NCBI RefSeq assembly: GCF_965638725.1
Contig: NC_134963.1
Coordinates: forward strand, 11,684,501-11,748,500
DNA length: 64,000 nucleotides
Direction: 5' to 3'
Source of the DNA: Aptenodytes patagonicus
Taxonomy: Eukaryota; Chordata; Aves; Sphenisciformes; Spheniscidae
Shown here one piece after another: positions 24,701 through 39,700 of the stretch. The stretch's first letter is position 1; each line of letters starts with the position of its first letter. A program made the position numbers and the translations under genes. The notes below the pieces were generated by a model, which did no database searches, was not told the DNA's origin, and worked only from the letters and a program-made list of their open reading frames with translations.

Positions 24701-27700
24701 TCAGGACTGATCCACTGCTTGGATTCCTTGGTTGCTTATGGGTATCATCTGTGTACACACAGTGATGGGGCTGTAAAGCATTTGATTTATTCTCCCTTTC
24801 TCCACCAGATCTGTAGCCAGGGTCTCTTTGGTATTGTGCTCTCTGCTCTGTCCAAGCATATCCAAAGCAGGAGAGAGTGGATACAGCGCTGGCTTTGATT
24901 GCTCCTTAGGGTTAAGATCCCACACCTCTGTCAGCTATGGCTCCATCCCTGCTGGTGATACATGTGTGTACGCCTAGCTTTTTTTTTTTTTTTTTTTTTG
25001 AGCTCTTAGTGCATCTTTTACTAGGTGGTGCCTGAAGCACACATTCAGTGAAGCAGTGCGAACATATGGGGCACCCATTTGCTTATTCATTTCTTCTGGC
25101 AGCAGCATACAGAATGGGCACTTGTTTCCTCCCTCAGCTGAGCCCTCCTTGTCAACTGAGTCAAACCCAGCACTACCCCTATTAGGGAGCTTTTTTGTTC
25201 TACATTTCTACTCCTGGGGTATTTTTTTCTGCCCTTGAGGTATTTTCATGTGAGTATGGGATCTCTCTTTCCCAGATGCTTTTTTTTTTTCCCCCACAGC
25301 TCTGTGGTACCTCCTGATTGTAATAACTGTGTCATATATTAGATCTTAGCTTTCCTCTTAGCAAGAAACAGCTTAGTTCTTTGCAGTATCACCCATCTGG
25401 CCCCTGGGGAGGCTTTTTGTTCCCAAGGATGCTGAGGTTTCTTCCAGCATGTCCAAAGGTGCCCCATACCCTGGTCCATGCAGGTAAGTTGCATGGACCA
25501 CAGCTGTGCCCCTAGCTCACACTGTGGAAGATGGGAAGAGGATTCCCCACGACTGTCATGTAGAGCTATCTATAAATTTACCATTACACCCCGAAAGGCA
25601 ATACTGCCAGTGCTCAGCACTTACTGAGAACTTCAAAGCACAGCTAAACTCATACTGATGGGCAGGACTTTTGCTCAGCCAGCCACCACCAGGGTGCATG
25701 GCAGTATCTAAATACCCGAGAAAGGTTTGATTCTTCCAGAAAAGCTGGGATTGGAGAAACAGGTTTAGAGCCAGCCTTCCTGCTCGGCTTCTTCAGCAGA
25801 TTCACACATAGAGGCTGACAAAACTGTGAGTTTCTCTGGAGCTAATTCTCTCTGGGCTCCAGCCAGCCTGGAAATGATACCGTTCTCACCTTCCTGTGGT
25901 AGGTGGAAACAGGGCGGTCAGTCCCTAGGCTGACTAGCTCAACTTAACACTGCATCTCATTCAGCTCTCTGGCTGTCCACATCCCCCATCACAGTAGTGC
26001 TGGGTCAGACACAGCTTCTTCACCTTTGTTGGATAGTTTCCTGTATCGAGCGACCAGCTGGCACCTCATGGGATTTACTTTCTGGTTTCAAAACACCTCA
26101 TGGTTATAGCTCCAAGGGAGCCCGTGTATCTGACTGACCATGTTTTTCTTGTAGGACCTGGGACTGGAAGGAACGTTCCTCAATGAAGTGCTCTATAAAA
26201 ATGCAACTTTCCTCAACTTGGTGGATCCCATCTCCCATGACTTGCTGATGAGCCTTGCTAGAGATCTGCAGTGTCCCAAAAAGGTGAACCCTTCCCTCGG
26301 CTCAATGGACATTTTGCGACATAGCACTGATGCAGAGAGCCCTAATGGGGTGGCTTGTGCTGGGTGGTGCTCTGCAATCCTTCAGAACCAGCCAGTGTAT
26401 GCCCTTGGAGTGGTAGCATATAGACTGTTGTGCATATTTCTGTAGAAATCAGTTAAAGCTACCTCAGAACACATATGCAACTGAAGGAGGGGGCAGTTAT
26501 GCACACAGAAATCAGGAATTTACTTTTTGTGCCAATAGGAAACTTGATGACAGGGTACAGGCCAGATAAAAATGTATGGGGTGGATGGTGGTGCCATATT
26601 CACTGCTATGCCCCAGAGGTTCAAAGCAGCTAGCTTATGGGGGGCTTATGGGGCTGCAGAGGGGAACAGAGATCTCTGCACATCTGGCCAGGCTGGTGCC
26701 TCTGCAGGAGGAGGACAAGAACCTCTCTCTTCCCAGGCCCTTTGCCATATGTAACTTCCCTAACCCAGCATTACACCCCCCCTATAACCTCCCAAATAAA
26801 GAATGGTGCCATAGGAATATATTGCAACTCAGGGTTCAAGAAGCAAATGTGTTACATGCACAGTATCCCTGCACTGCTCTGGCACTTTCCTTCAGAGAAT
26901 GAGGAGAGCAGAGACAAAGAAAGGCAAGGCTGAGTGCAGACAAACATCACAGATACCACAGTCCCACTGCAACACCAGCATCTACTTCTGTTACCCTTTG
27001 CCCCCACAAATACTTGGATTTGCAATACATTCATTTGCTCATCAGGCTTGGCAAGCGTCATGTTTGCTTTATAAGGAGAGCAATAGAGTTAATTTCTTTA
27101 TTCAAAGGGAGATATTAAGTACACACAGCTCAGAGCAAACAGCAGCACCCTAGGGAATACATTGAATGCCTGGTGTAGATTAGTGGCATTTCTAACCTTG
27201 TTCTGCCATCTCCTGAGGCTCTCTGATAACAATTAACCAGTCAGGTCTCAATAGCCAAATTACATTTAGCCAAAGTTTAATCTTCATCATTGGGCTGCAA
27301 TGCAGCCTGAAAAAAATCTTCTTTTCAAGTGTAATTTTGTGCAAATTTTATAAGCATCTAAAAAGGAAGGAGGTGGGTTGCAGCAGTAGTACCTCTTAAC
27401 CATGCTTCACTTGACCTCATCTCCAGCTGTTCTACCAGACCATTTCCAACCTCGTGCTGTGCCATGCTCTTCAGGGGAGGCAGCATGAGGGGACATTACC
27501 CTACTCCAGTACTCAGGTGCCTAGCAGATAACACACTACAATTTTTATATACTGGCATATACCCCCCTCTATTTTCATGTCTCATAGATGCACATGCTTA
27601 TCTGCAATGACACATGTGCCATTATATAGATAAGATTTTCCCCATTCCTAAGGAAGATGTTGAGCACCTGAGCTGCCCCTCAAAGCCAACAGGAGTTTAA

Positions 27701-30700
27701 GGGGTTGGAGAGACTCAGCACCCTACAGCACTAGCACCCTTCCCAGCACAAACATTGGCAGACCACGTCCCCTCTCCGACCCTGGCTGAGCATCTGGTGG
27801 GTGTAACTGCATTACAGGCAAGCAGGCTGAGTGCAATTCCCAGTCTGTCTGTGGAAATTAAATCAGTGAGGACACGGGAAGGAACAGGAGTGTAATTCTC
27901 AGTTGTGAGCCAACAAACACTTGCAGAGCATCGTGCCAGCTTCTGTGCTGAGGCGTGGTGTGCATGTGCACCCATTTGGAAAGGTTTGCTGTTGTAGGTG
28001 ACAACAGGGTGCCAGTTGCAGCCTTGCCAGCACAGTAGTAGCCTAGAACAAGGCACCTAACCCAAGGGCATGGGCTAGTCTCCGTGGGGATCCTAGGGGA
28101 GCTGGGACAGGGATCAGGGGTGTTCAGCTAAGCACTAAGGCTGGGATCCCTCTCCACTTGGCACAGCAGAACGGCCACATGCTGGCAGTGCATCCCTGGG
28201 GAGTTCAGCTGATTCAGTGACTGCTGAGGAAAGTCACAGTGCAGCTGTTGGCCCACAGTACAGCACTTTAACCGCTTGCAATAAAGAATAAATTAGCATA
28301 TTCCCTGACAGCTTTACTATATGTTTACCTATCAGATCCCTAAATGCACATGTTGCACCACGGCTGGAGGGCAGGTGTCTGTCAGCATTTGGAAAATATG
28401 ATAGAGGGGGCAGAAATCCCAGCCTTCAGCAGCTGCCATTTGCCATTCTGCTTCACCAGAGAAAGAGAGGTGCTGTTCAAAGTCATGGCAATAGAGAATG
28501 CATGCAAAAATAAACCCAGGAAAGCAGCAACCATCTTGGTGCCATCTTTTCCTGATGAGTTACTGCAGGGGCTGGAGGGAACTGCTGGCATTGGGAAGCT
28601 CCCAAACTCAAACCTCCAGGAGCAGAAAGGACTGCAAGGAAGTAAGATGGAGTATGGGGAACTCGCTGGTCCCCTGTCCCAGCATCTCCCAGCTGGAGCA
28701 TGGCAGGGAACAGAGTCAGGGTGCTGCTGCAGGAGGAGCACGGATGTCCCAGGGCACATCTCTCCCAGCAAGAAGCACCTGGGGGTTGGGGCAAGGGTGC
28801 TGACTGCTGAACTTTACACGAGGGGGACAGATGGTCAGTCCAAAGACAGTATGCAGTCAGAGTTTGGGAGGCATGGCAACAAGGTAATTGATAGAAATTT
28901 AGCATAGTCCTGTAACACAATGAGTTGGCAGCTTGTCTGCCCAGCTGGCGACGGGTGCTGCTGAGGATACAGCAGCGAGGAGCTGAGACACCCATGCTGT
29001 CACCACATTGGGCTTTTTTGAAAGTGGAGACCTTTTGAAGAAAAGGGCATAGGGGGTCCCTGCACAGAGCCCTTCTCGCATTGTCAGCCACCCCTGCCTT
29101 CCTGGGTGTTGCCTGGCCTAGAGCAGGACCCACTACCACAGCTCTAGAAAATAATCCCCTCTTCTAAGCTCCACTTGCTCCTTGGTAGGGTGTGAAATTG
29201 TAGCCCCACTCTGGGCAGGAACATGCTGCCTGGGCTGGGGTCCTTCCTGGCAGTGCAGAGCTCCTACTGCTCCTCCTCCACCCCAGGAGGAGATGGGTTA
29301 TGGCAGAGAGGCATCTCAGGCCTTCTCACCATTCCTCTCTCATCCTCTTTTCCTCTTCTCTTCATCTCCTCCCCCATATACATTCCCCTGCTCCACTACC
29401 ACATCTGTTCCTTTCCCATCTTCCTCTGTCCTCTCCCTTGCCTCCTGTTCTTGCTGTGGTGCACACAGAGGCTAAGCTGTCTCTTTGCTTTCAGGAATAT
29501 GACCCCTGGAAATCCTCGGACAGGATCTGCAGGCAGCTGATTTACCACCTAACTCCCCACTCGAAATGGCACCGGCATGGCATGCCTCGGAGGAAGTCCC
29601 AAGTGTGGTAAGCCGCCTGGCAGGGACAGTGTGGATGGGCATGGAAGGGGATCTGCCAGGAGAAACCGTGCTGCAGCCAAGCACTATCCCAGTCTGCCAC
29701 TACAGCCCTTCTCAGAGAAAGGCAGGGCTTAAAATCTGCATGGCAGCCTCTGCTCAGTCTCTTAGAAAACCTCAGCCAAACGGCGCAGGGTCAGTGCCAA
29801 CACCCCTCTCCCCGATCTGGTTTGCTATTTACTCCTTTTTATGTAGTCTTACAGTTCCTCAACCTCTCCCAAGTGCATTGAAATCAATCCCACTGAAACG
29901 GTGATTGCACAGTGCAGACAACCCTCCCGGCAGAGCTTGCAGGGTGTTTGGCCCTAGGAACATGGCTAAAGCTGGCAGCCTTGCAGATACATACCCCCAC
30001 GTGCCGAGCTGAGCCAGCCCCCAGCTCTACATCCCACTTTGTCCTTGTCTATCCCAGTATACTTCCCTGCCTGCGGGGAATGTCTCCCATTATGAGGCAC
30101 TACCACAAGCTGATCACCCCATTCAGTAGGAACCACTTTGGGGTGGCTGGCAGAGAGGTGACCATCCTTACTTACCTCCCACTTCTCTGCAAGGACCAGG
30201 AGAGGGACCAGAGATGATGCAGAGCCTCACGCACAGGGAACCTGACTCTGTGGCACGTTGGCCACGGACAGCTACCGGATGGCAGCTGCTTTCCACTACT
30301 ACAAACATATTCAGATACCCACACTTGTTCTCTCCTTGACACTTGGTGGCTTTTCTAGCCAGATAAAGAGCAATCCCTACTTTTTTTAAATCTACCCCTT
30401 CTCTCCTCATTTTCTTTGAGCAAAACCTGTTCCTGTGACACAGATCACCAGTGGCTGAAGAAAAGACAGAGAAGTAACTAAGAAAAGAGGAGCTCATGTC
30501 AGCTCTATTAGCTTCACAGGAATAAATGCAGGATTGGGTAAGAAGAAATGCAAAACTGGCAGCACTCTGAGAATGGCCTTAGGCTTTCCTGAGACTTTCA
30601 GAGTCTTTGATGCATGTGCCAGCAACTTAAAATCCCCCATGGGAATTGACATTTCCATCGTACCTTTCATTCTGACTCTGAGGCAGATCCCCAGTGTGTC

Positions 30701-33700
30701 TTAAGGAATAAAATCCCTAATACCATGATTTCCAGGCCATCTGCCTCTCATACCTGTAGCCCCACTTTGCCACTGAATCTGAGCCCTCTGTGACTTTCAA
30801 TGCTCTCATCCCCAGCACCCCACAGGGCAGGACTGTTTGTGCCAGTTTGCAGGTGGGAACCACAGCACAGAACAAGACCGAGGGACCAGAACTGAGCGAG
30901 TCCTTTTCCAGACCCACTCAGATGACATTGTCCCTGTGGGATCCTGCAGAGCACTGGAGATGCAGGAAGCAGGTCTGACCTCATCCCTGTCCCCTCCCAA
31001 GATAGAGAAGAGAGGCTTAAAGATAAGAATTGCTGGAGACAGGGAGAGCCCTACAGAGGGTGGCTGTCTCCATTCCTTTCCAAGCTCCCTTTTGCTGAAA
31101 CCCGGCCTCGTTCTGGTTTTCCAAGTGAGAAATCCCTCCCTGCCACTACCTAACTCAACCCTCTGCCCCCGCACTCCTGTTTGCAGGCAGAACAAACCTC
31201 TTCCAGTTGGACTGTCAGACTGGAGGTGTTCCCTCTGACTGCACAGCCCTGGGAGAGTGGAGGATTGCCTGCTGCAAACTCATCACTTACTAACGACACA
31301 GAGAGCAGGTCTGTGTCCAGAGGAAGAGCTCTGGGCCCCATGAGCCCAAATCCCACACAGAGGGGTCAGGCCCAAAGTAATGACCAGGTACAGAGCATCT
31401 GTGAGCACAAGCAGGGAGAGGGCACCAAGGCAATGTACAGCGGAGGGAAATATAGGTCTAACGTGGGTGGCCCGGCCTGGCAGCCAGGCCCAGTTGCAAG
31501 GTGTTACATAAGGCACAAAATAATTTTGATTATATATATTAACATTAATATATAAATATTAACTATAAAGATGTTAATAGATAAATATTAAACAGCAGAG
31601 CTTCCTCTTTTAAGGCTGGAGACGAACTGGCTTGCAGTTTGCAGAGTTGGCATCTGAGGTCACTGCAAGAAAATGGTTGTTGCCAGTAGCAGGAAGGCAA
31701 GAAATAGCAGCTTCATTTGGAGATATCAGGACCTAGTTTTGTGCAGCAAGGCTGTTTTTACCTGATCTGAATTCTCCACTTCCCTCTGTCTGCTAGGGGG
31801 AGTATTTTACTATAATCTCTGTCTCTGAACCCGTGCCCTTGGCTTGCACCCTTCCTGCCTTCAAGGTTCCGTAAAAAGCATGGGGGTAGCAGCAATACTT
31901 TGAAGGCATTTCTAAAATCTACTGGGGATTTGGGACAGCTGGGAGGAATCAGTGCGTGGAGACCACATTCAGGAACTGAATTCTCCTCTCACTTTTGCAG
32001 TCTCCTGGGCTTTGGCTTCTGGTTTTCACAGAGCTGATGCAGGACACCCTTGTTCTCTTCTGAAATGCGATTTCTGCTTTCTGGCAGCATGTCAGATGGG
32101 TCCGGGAGATAATTAACAAGCCCAGCCATACAGAGAGCTTAGAGCATCTGCCAGGTTTTAATTATGTTTGGGCTGTTACGGAGATGTGGTATGGGTGATG
32201 GAAAGGACCTGCAATACTGGAGCCAGATCACACATCAGGTGTTCCTCCCCACTGCCAAATAGCAAACCAGTGGGTCAGAAACAAACTACCTGTAATTACA
32301 TCCCCATCTACTATCAGTGGGACCCAAAACACCCAGCAAGTACAAACCTGAGCCACTCATGAACTCATAAAGCAGAAAGGATAAGATACATTTCTCCTGT
32401 TTCGATACACAGCAATGCCAGGACATCTGGAACTGTATTAAGAACCAATCATACTTCCACCAAGCAGGAATAGTCTTATGCTATCCACGCTATAGAGCCC
32501 AACCAGATACTAAATATTCACAAACAGACTAAGTCAGCAAGCATCAAATGCAAGAGCCTCCAGATACACACAGATATGTTCCTCTAGACCCGCTTAACCA
32601 CAAACCTGCTCACCACTAAAGCCAGAGGCCCCACCTGCTTCCACTACCACGTTAAATACTGATGTATTCAACCCAAGGCTATGACTGCAGCAAAGGTGCA
32701 ATGTGCCTTGCACAGGACACAGTGGGCTGCTCTTTATCCTGTTTAGCCATTCCTCTAAAGAGCTACCGACAGAAGTGACTGTAATATGGCACCTGGCCCT
32801 GAGTCTGGGAGAGAAGTCAGGCCACATGTTATTATCAGCTGAATGCCCAAGGCCAGAAGCAGAGTCCATACAGAAACGTAGAAGGAGAAAGCTTATTGCA
32901 GCACAGTCGACTCAGTGCAACAGCAGCTGAAGCAAGGAGGAGAGATCCAGCCCAGGCTGTGTCTGGTTTCTCTGCTTGATTAAACTGTCAAAGGTGATGC
33001 TGGGAGGCAGTCTGCCCTCTGCACCCATGCTAGTGGGTTCTTGACAGTGGCTGTCTGCCTTGTACAATGAAGGGTTAGCAGTGTCAGCTGTGCAGCCACC
33101 CAAAGAGACTATTTCAGCTGCCCAGGTGATACCCGGATACATTTGCCACACTGAAAGCAAAGGGTTCAATTCTCCTTTCCTGCAAAATCCTGTCTCAGGT
33201 CTGCAGCTTCCAGTCAACAGCCTGCACCCCACCTTGCAGCTGACCCTGCTTGGGTTGGCTGCCTAACCAAACAGGGAAGTCGAGCTCTTGGGGGATTGAC
33301 TGGGGGTTTTAAAATTAAAAACTCAAAAGCTGGAGGATAAGATTTCCACAGCAGGGACCAGCATGACCTTACTGCACAATTGTCAGTCCCTTATATCCTA
33401 ACGGGAATTGAGTTTTAGCACCATTTTACAGTTGTATAGATCACTCACACTTAATGAGCAGAATACATCCTAGAGTGTTGTATAACTCCAGCTTCGCTTT
33501 CTCATTAAATTGATGTTTATAGTGTAAAGAGTAATGGATTAAGAAATGCTCCTCTCTGCAGACATAGGCTTTTTAGGCTATCAACACCACTTCTGTGTTA
33601 TTTTGACAGATGCAGAATTTTTGGTTATTATTAATTCTTGTTTTCAGAAGTCTTGAGGATTCCTTAATTCAGCATTGCAGGAGAACTACGTGTTCTAGTG

Positions 33701-36700
33701 CAAGTGCCACCATCTGCATCCCTGAATCCAGGAGTATATTACTTTGAGGGCAAAGCCACACTGGACTGCAATTCAGAGTGGAGAGGGAGAAGGGTACCAG
33801 GTGAAGGCAACATTTGTCTGGAGAGCTAGATCACAGCCTAGTACTGCAATCAAGAAGCTGTGGATTACAACTGAGATGTCTTGGCAAAGCCACACCGGGG
33901 AACCTTATGTATCTTCCACTTGCATCATCCCCAGAGCTGGCTACTTCTGTGTAACTACTTTCTTTCTTGAGTGCAAAGGATCAAACCTGACTCCACAAAA
34001 CATGCAGGCAGTAAACACAAAGTGATCTTTACAACCAGGGTGTTCCTAGCACAGAAAAACACCCCAGATTTTTCACAGTGACTGGTTCTGGAAGAGCAAA
34101 GGCAGCTGTGTGCATGGAGTTAGTAACTCCCAAACTGTATGCATCTAGGCCTTCCTTTTCACAAGTCTCACCACAGTTTTACTTTGCTCATCTGAGTGAA
34201 TTTCGTTTTGAAACATCTTGGCTAATCCAAAGCTCAGTGGAGAACAGAGTATCCCTTCTGGGCTCATTGCTCTGTTTCTCAGATATTGATGTGCATTGTT
34301 CAGACATTGCAACATTAGATGCACTTTTAAAATGCAATGAAAGCACTTGTGTCTAGAAGACTGCAAGGAAACAGCTCCAAAGGGCTTTTGATCTTTGTTT
34401 TGGTTTTTTTTTCCTCCTTGAAAACATCACTCAGGGCTGCAGATGACAGCTCTGGCAGATTAGATCCTAGCCTTCACATGGCATGAGGTGAATATTAACT
34501 AGAGCTTCATGTCACCCTTATGCAACAGGGTAAATAGGCACCATCATTCTTGCTCTAGAGATAGGAAGCCAAGTTCGGGAATACCAGTCAGTTAACTAAA
34601 GCCACATGGTAATAGTCATACGGGAGTACAGGAACTGCCCCACACAATTTTTTCAAGAAGCTGCTGTTCACAGAGATGTCAGCTGGACAGACACGAGCTG
34701 GTGAATAAATTGTGGAGCGAGGCAGGAACTGTCCCCTCCCCTCATCTTACAGTGCAGAGAGACCCAAACACTACCTATGATCAGGGTTCCCAGCAGCATC
34801 AAGAGGCAGGTCCATCTGCAAAGGCTGTTGGAGATGGTAGAAAGGGTAATCCAGCAGCTTGACACTGCCCTGTCGCAGATCAGAAGAAAGAGTCCAAGAC
34901 TGACAGGCAGGAGAAGCAGGACACTTTGATAGAGAGAGAGACAATGAGTGAAATAATGGAGGCTGGGTGGCAGATGGTAGCTAAAGGGAATCAGCAGAGA
35001 CCTTGTGCCTTCATGACTTTTAGTTGAAGGTCTGACAAGGACATAGGCTGATACCTGACATTTACAGTGAGGAGGTAGCATTACTCCCTGCTTTGCTAGG
35101 ATAGACCTAAATAATGAGGGGAGACAACCAGAGGTCTTGGATGGATCAAGTGGCAGCAGGGGGAAGGCCAAGGGTTCACAGCTCTCTGGAACACAGCTTC
35201 AAGGACAGAGTGAAGATGACAGCAGAGCCAGGAGGAGGAGAGGCATCCGGCTGCATCATCACCTACAGATATCCACGTCCCATCCCAGTTGCAGAGGGAG
35301 GGTGGTAGGAGAAAGGCCACCTTTGCACTCCCTTCTCTCCACAGCGAGGGATCTCCGCACAGTTGATGAAAAGAGCTTGGGTGCAAGGATGGAGATGTGA
35401 CTAAGGGAATTCTCATGGAAGTGGCCTGTTTGTGCACTGCCTCCATCTTTACGGAGGTGCTGGGCCCAGCCTCAGAACAGCTCAGGCTGGGTTAGTCTAG
35501 GTCAGTGCTTTTGAGGCTTCTCTTTCCTTTTTTATGTCTCACTAGAGGCAGCTAAAGCCAGCCCTGCACAGCAGCACCCTGTGCCACAGGGAAGCAAAGC
35601 AAGCAGATTACGCTAAGCAGGCGATTAAAAAGCCCGGAGTCGATCCCCTAAATCACTGCTCAAAGCAGAGAAGCCATCCCAACGTGCCTGTCACTAGGTT
35701 CTATGCAAGAAAGAGCAGCCAAGAGATACCTGGCTCATGGCTAATTAGCCACTACTGGCAGTGCCTGTTAATGAAGGAGGGGATGCACAGTGATGGGATT
35801 CTCTGGTATCAGGAAAATTTTACATTTGGAGGCAAATTAAATGTAAAAATAAAAGGGAGAGGTGGAGAAAGCTGGTAATTCCCTAGAGAGGCAGGCAGGG
35901 AGTAGTGGGCACCCCTCATTACTGAAATCCTATCTGACTCTTACCGTCTCCTCCCAGTCTCTCTCCATAGCATGGAGACAAGGAAATGAGGCTGGGACTC
36001 CAGGAACCTGAACATTCTTGGGCTGAACAAGCTCCTCCAAACCCCACAAAGCTAACAAGAGGTCAAGCACAGCTGTGGCTGCTGCAAGTCCCAACAGAGC
36101 AACAATCAGGAGTCATTACACCCCTTCCCTGCAGCCACCAAAGACTTTAGCTGATGAGCAAGAAGTTGAAGGGATTCAGTGCTAATAAAGAAGTGTGCTG
36201 AGCCCTCAGCTTCATGGACTCAGAGAAGCACTTGGAAGAGGGCCTAAGGGTTAGGCCCCTTGGGACAGGTCCTGGAGACAAACAACTAGCAATTAATTTC
36301 AGGTCTCCTAACTGTTTCATCTCAAGACAGCTCTGAATTTGCTTACGTTAGCTGAGTTCCCAGGAGGCAGGAACAGTGACTGAGCCTTATTTGGGGAGAA
36401 GAAGATTTTTATCCCAGAAAAAAGCCAAGGGAGACACAAGATGGTTTCATCCCTTTCCTGGCCCACATTTCTGACTGAGAGATAGAAAACCTTCTTCCAA
36501 CACCTGCAGGTCACTCAGACCCCTGTGCTGTCTGGACTGATCCTGGGTGGATCTCATATGACCAGGCTCATGGTGCAGCCTGGGGACTGCTGACTAATAC
36601 CCGCTGAAGAATAGAGTTGGCACCTAGGGAAGGGATAAGTGGGAGAAAGGTCAGACCCCAAGGAAGGAGTTGGGAACGAAGCAAGGAACAACTTGTTTCA

Positions 36701-39700
36701 TATGAGAAACAAGGAGATGTACCTAGAAGAGCTCTCACCCCTCAGGAGGGCTGGACTAGGGTTTCAAGCAGGGCGCTGGTCCGCTATACGCAGGAGGGCA
36801 GGCAGGCACCGTTCCTCACTGGATGCTGCATCTAGCTCCATGCAGGCAGTAGGGGACAGGCTGCTGATTGCCCTTGCTTCTTGCTCAGAGTTTCACAGAA
36901 TTTCTCACTTGCAGCCATTTCTCCAGCATGTGAGGGAGTGGGGGGTTGTTTCCTCTCTAAGCTTGCTGCACATAATACAAACACAGTCTGCTTCCCTGCA
37001 TCCAGGGTCCAGATCCTTGTTCGATGCAAATCCCCACAATTATAAATCTGCACACAGCACCAGCTGCGGTAGCATTAGGTTAATCCAGCCTCCAGTGCTT
37101 TGCAGTCCTCTGCCCACAAGTCCCATGGGCATCAAGAGCCACGTCGCTAAGTAGCTGTTTTGTCTCACACAAAGAAAAAAGCTTCTGCAGCTGAAGCAAT
37201 CTTTAAGCCTATTTTACTTGCAGAAATTAGGGGATAATAGATGACCCATTTCCCTGGAAATAAACTTGGCATTTTCTCAGCTGCTGCACAAGTGTCTGAG
37301 AGCTTGGTGTCCTGTGTATCGTGCCACCCCCCCCAAGAGAAATAGAGCTTAGCAGAGCTCCAAAAAAATACGAAGCGTCAGATAATTCAGAGTAAAGCAT
37401 CTACCCACATCTCCCTGTCCTTTTTCTGACAGCAGATATATTTACCTCTAAAGCAATAGAGGAGAAGGAGTGGGCAGCTATTCTGTACCCTGCCCCAGAG
37501 ATGGTATTTAGCTGCGCCTCTTGGAGCTGCACAGAAACACCAAGGAGGCGAGGAGGAGAGCTGCCAGGGTTCGCAGCATGCGTGGGGCGTCAGATCTCAT
37601 GCTTCAGCACTTACCAGAGCTGAGGGCCTGGCTGCAGCATTAGGGGCTATGTCCACCAGGGCGAGGCTTCTACAGACACATCCCTACAAAAGGCATTTTT
37701 ATAGGCAAGAGAACTTAAACACAGGAGGAGCCCACAGTACTGAGCTAGGAGGCCCAGAATCATCCTGGCAGGTACAGCAATGAGGGCAAAAGGAAGCAGC
37801 GAAAACACAGGAAAGGAAAGAAAAACAAGCCAGCAAAGGAGGGAGGGCGGGCTCTGGCACAGAACAGGAGGGTTTAAGCACATTCAGCCAGGAGCAGTCC
37901 AGTCTGGAGAATCAATTACGGGAAGATAATTTGTCTGCTTGATTTAAGCCTCCTTGGGGTATTGGCTTGTTGCTGGGGAGAGCAGCAGAAGGTACCTGCT
38001 CTGGTCAGAGCACGATCCATGACTTATTACTGCAGTCCCTGCATAGCAGTCGACAGGAGGGGAGGTTTAACAGGGAAAGACAGACAAGCACATTGCTTTT
38101 GTCCTTCTGACATTTCCCCTCACTTATCACTGTTTGCACTTGGAGCCAAGTCACTCAAAAGGGGACCCCAAGAGCCATTAAAACTTACCCCCTGTTAAGA
38201 AAGCTGCTGTTGCAGACACAGCAGGAAAAACGGCACCTGAATGCTGAGGCCCGGCAGAGGGAGCGGTGCCGGCTCAGACATGCCCTCCAGTGGTCCCCAC
38301 TCCAGCCTGGTTCCCATCCCAAACTGGGAGCTCTAAGGCTTGTTCCTTGTAGCTTTACAATAGGAAGGTCAGAGGAGTCTTTGCACAGATTCAGATAAGG
38401 CTTGGGGCCGGGGGGGGGGGCGGGGAGTGTGTGTCCCCCTACGTTTATGTCTCCTTTCTGCCCCTTGCCCAGGATCTGCCATGGGTAGACAGCAACTGGG
38501 AAGAGAATTTCCAGGAGCCACAGGCTGTGTTTGCACAAAACAGGCACTGAAGTAATTACAGGCTTGCTTCTATGGTTGTTTATCCTGTACCCCCTCACCT
38601 CCCCAACAAAGCCTTGCTCTAAACCAATACAGGCCAGAGAAGGCTTCTGTCTCATCTCTTGTACCAGCCCCTACTGGATTTAGGGGACGATTTCCCCTAT
38701 GCAGTCAGGTTTACACTCAAGGTTCCTTTCTCCCTACTTAATCTGACCAATATGAATGCACACCTCCACTATGCATTTGATGCTTGGTTTTGCTAGAACA
38801 ACAAGTACTCCATATCAAACACCCAGATAAAACATCTAGCACAGCTAAAGGGATAACGTTGTGCCAGGGGAGACCTGAGACTCTTCCAGCTTTAAGGCCA
38901 GTCCCCGATAGATTTTATACAAGTTGAACCCTCTTTTGTAGTAGATTGTGCTACACCACTGCCAGTGGTTGGTGACAAACTATACAAAAAACCCCACACA
39001 TTGTTTTTCCAGGAGAGTTGAAATACAGCTCCCAGGCAGCCTGGGCTGATAGCAAGCATCCCTTGGATTACCAGGAAAAGGGCGGCTAGCCCAGTGCCAT
39101 CCAGACTGCAGCATGCACAGTTCAGAACTCCTACTGCTATTGTAGCAGCTAAGAGAACTGCACTGCTGCTATGGGCAATGTGGTTGATTAATTCTTCACA
39201 GTCTTGTCTCTGGGGCCCTGATATTGGAGAGAATCTTCAAGTGAAGGCCCTTTGGAGAACTCACTTGTGTGCTTTCAGACCAATTATAATTCACCAGTAC
39301 ATCAGTCTCTGTTGTTTGACAGTATAGGACAAGCACTGCTCCCCTTGCCCCTCCCGTGATCCACTGAGGAGTAGTCTGGGTCATGTAAAGTGTAAACATT
39401 TAGTAAGTACTACATAAGGCTCTTTTAAACCTTTAGGTCTGAATGTAGGTTATTCCATGCTGTTATTATCTCCCTACAATGAGAGTTCATTAGCTCAAAT
39501 GCATGCTTGCAGATACAACCTCAGCCTTGCACAGTGAATTCCCACAGGAAGCACAAAGACACATAGAAGTAGCCTGAACAAAGTGCTGCTAAACACAGAG
39601 CAGGAATTTGTGAGCTTGAGAGTTGACAGGGCAGGCCATGAGGTCTTTCCACCTCACACTCCTACGAGGAAGCACAGCTACAGGTTTGCCAGTGTTGAAT

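Noticed and set aside
24979-24999. T21 run as a retroposon tail
   Set aside because: No retroposon body or target-site duplication is recognisable next to it; it is treated as a plain homopolymer.
28483-29139. 218-codon minus-strand frame inside LRRC75B intron 2
   Set aside because: No recognisable domain, no splice or promoter support, and a similar-length frame on the opposite strand.
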